Below the pieces are notes generated by a model. That model made no database searches. It worked only from the letters and a program-made list of their open reading frames with translations, and was not told the DNA's origin. Made by a program: the position numbers and the translations under genes. This document shows, piece by piece, positions 63,783-64,000 of a stretch of 64,000 nt of DNA (the first letter of the stretch is position 1; the number at the start of each line of letters is the position of its first letter). This DNA comes from Tetraselmis striata (taxonomy: Eukaryota; Chlorophyta; Chlorodendrophyceae; Chlorodendrales; Chlorodendraceae): the NCBI GenBank assembly GCA_006384855.1, contig VCJN01000608.1, forward strand, positions 62,001 through 126,000. Direction: 5' to 3'.

Positions 63783-64000
63783 GGAACAAGCTATCACCGA
63801 GGGTTTCTCGAGTGGGGAGTGCAAGTTGGGAAGGGGTGTGACTGAAACGGGAGGGGGCTTGGGGGCGAGGCTTCCTCGGGTGGGGCGGCTACCCCGAGGC
63901 ACTTCAGCCGGGAGCGGTCCTCCCGGCGGAGCAGCGCAGCGCGCAGCTCCCGCCTCCGAGCCAGCGAGCAGCGAATCCCTTCCGCAATTAAATTGATGTG
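63783..64000. other. Upstream flank of the WD40 gene
   Basis: G-rich sequence with a short minus-strand frame. It may contain the first exon, but I cannot support one. Confidence 0.4.

Noticed and set aside
63675-63902. His-Ile repeat frame upstream of the WD40 gene
   Set aside because: Translation of the TATATG microsatellite; no evidence of an exon.

Overview
The window is GC-rich, intron-bearing eukaryotic DNA dominated by transposable elements. Gene style (short GT-AG introns, exons separated by poly-C/G tracts), Ty3 chromovirus, tyrosine-recombinase element and large DNA transposons suggest a unicellular alga, most plausibly a green alga. That assignment is inference; no rRNA or organellar marker is present. 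Only two stretches look like host genes: a CCHC zinc-knuckle gene (about 42300-43810, minus) and a WD40 gene resembling WDR13 (about 60335-63575, minus).

Layout. 1-4098, 7719-22301 and 27515-34989 are three copies (A, B, C) of one large multi-gene DNA transposon family with inverted termini beginning CACTG. C has a GGG target duplication. The copies share a BED-like zinc-finger ORF, a Tudor-like ORF, an opposite-strand zinc-ribbon ORF, subterminal motif arrays and long internal tandem repeats. Termini and TNP2-like zinc motifs point to the CACTA/EnSpm superfamily. Copy B is split by a fresh-looking Ty3 chromovirus (13561-20256: identical 411-bp LTRs, TTATT duplication, intact gag and pol, a GGGAAAC slippery site on the gag stop). 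Its pol carries two unusual N-terminal modules: a Dam-like methyltransferase fold and a NUDIX-like fold. Copy C sits inside a decayed non-LTR retrotransposon. A MULE transposase relic lies between B and that relic.

35778-39930 and 44170-45183 are two copies of a short element with a 22-bp inverted repeat and an asymmetric 3' hairpin, like the ends of Helitron2. The first copy is interrupted by a 3.2-kb tyrosine-recombinase element (36153-39354) with A1-ORFs-B1-A2-B2 split repeats. It encodes a Gag-like protein and a recombinase in one frame separated by a single TGA, with no reverse transcriptase.

45184-59790 is a mosaic of satellites, a cluster of GTCACTRTA motifs, LTR-like repeats and a decayed Ty1/copia element (53626-58130, minus).

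How the parts relate: insertion order can be read directly. The Ty3 element entered copy B; B interrupted an older coding-like frame; C entered a LINE; the recombinase element entered the Helitron2-like element. Homopolymer C/G runs recur at homologous positions in A, B and C with different lengths.
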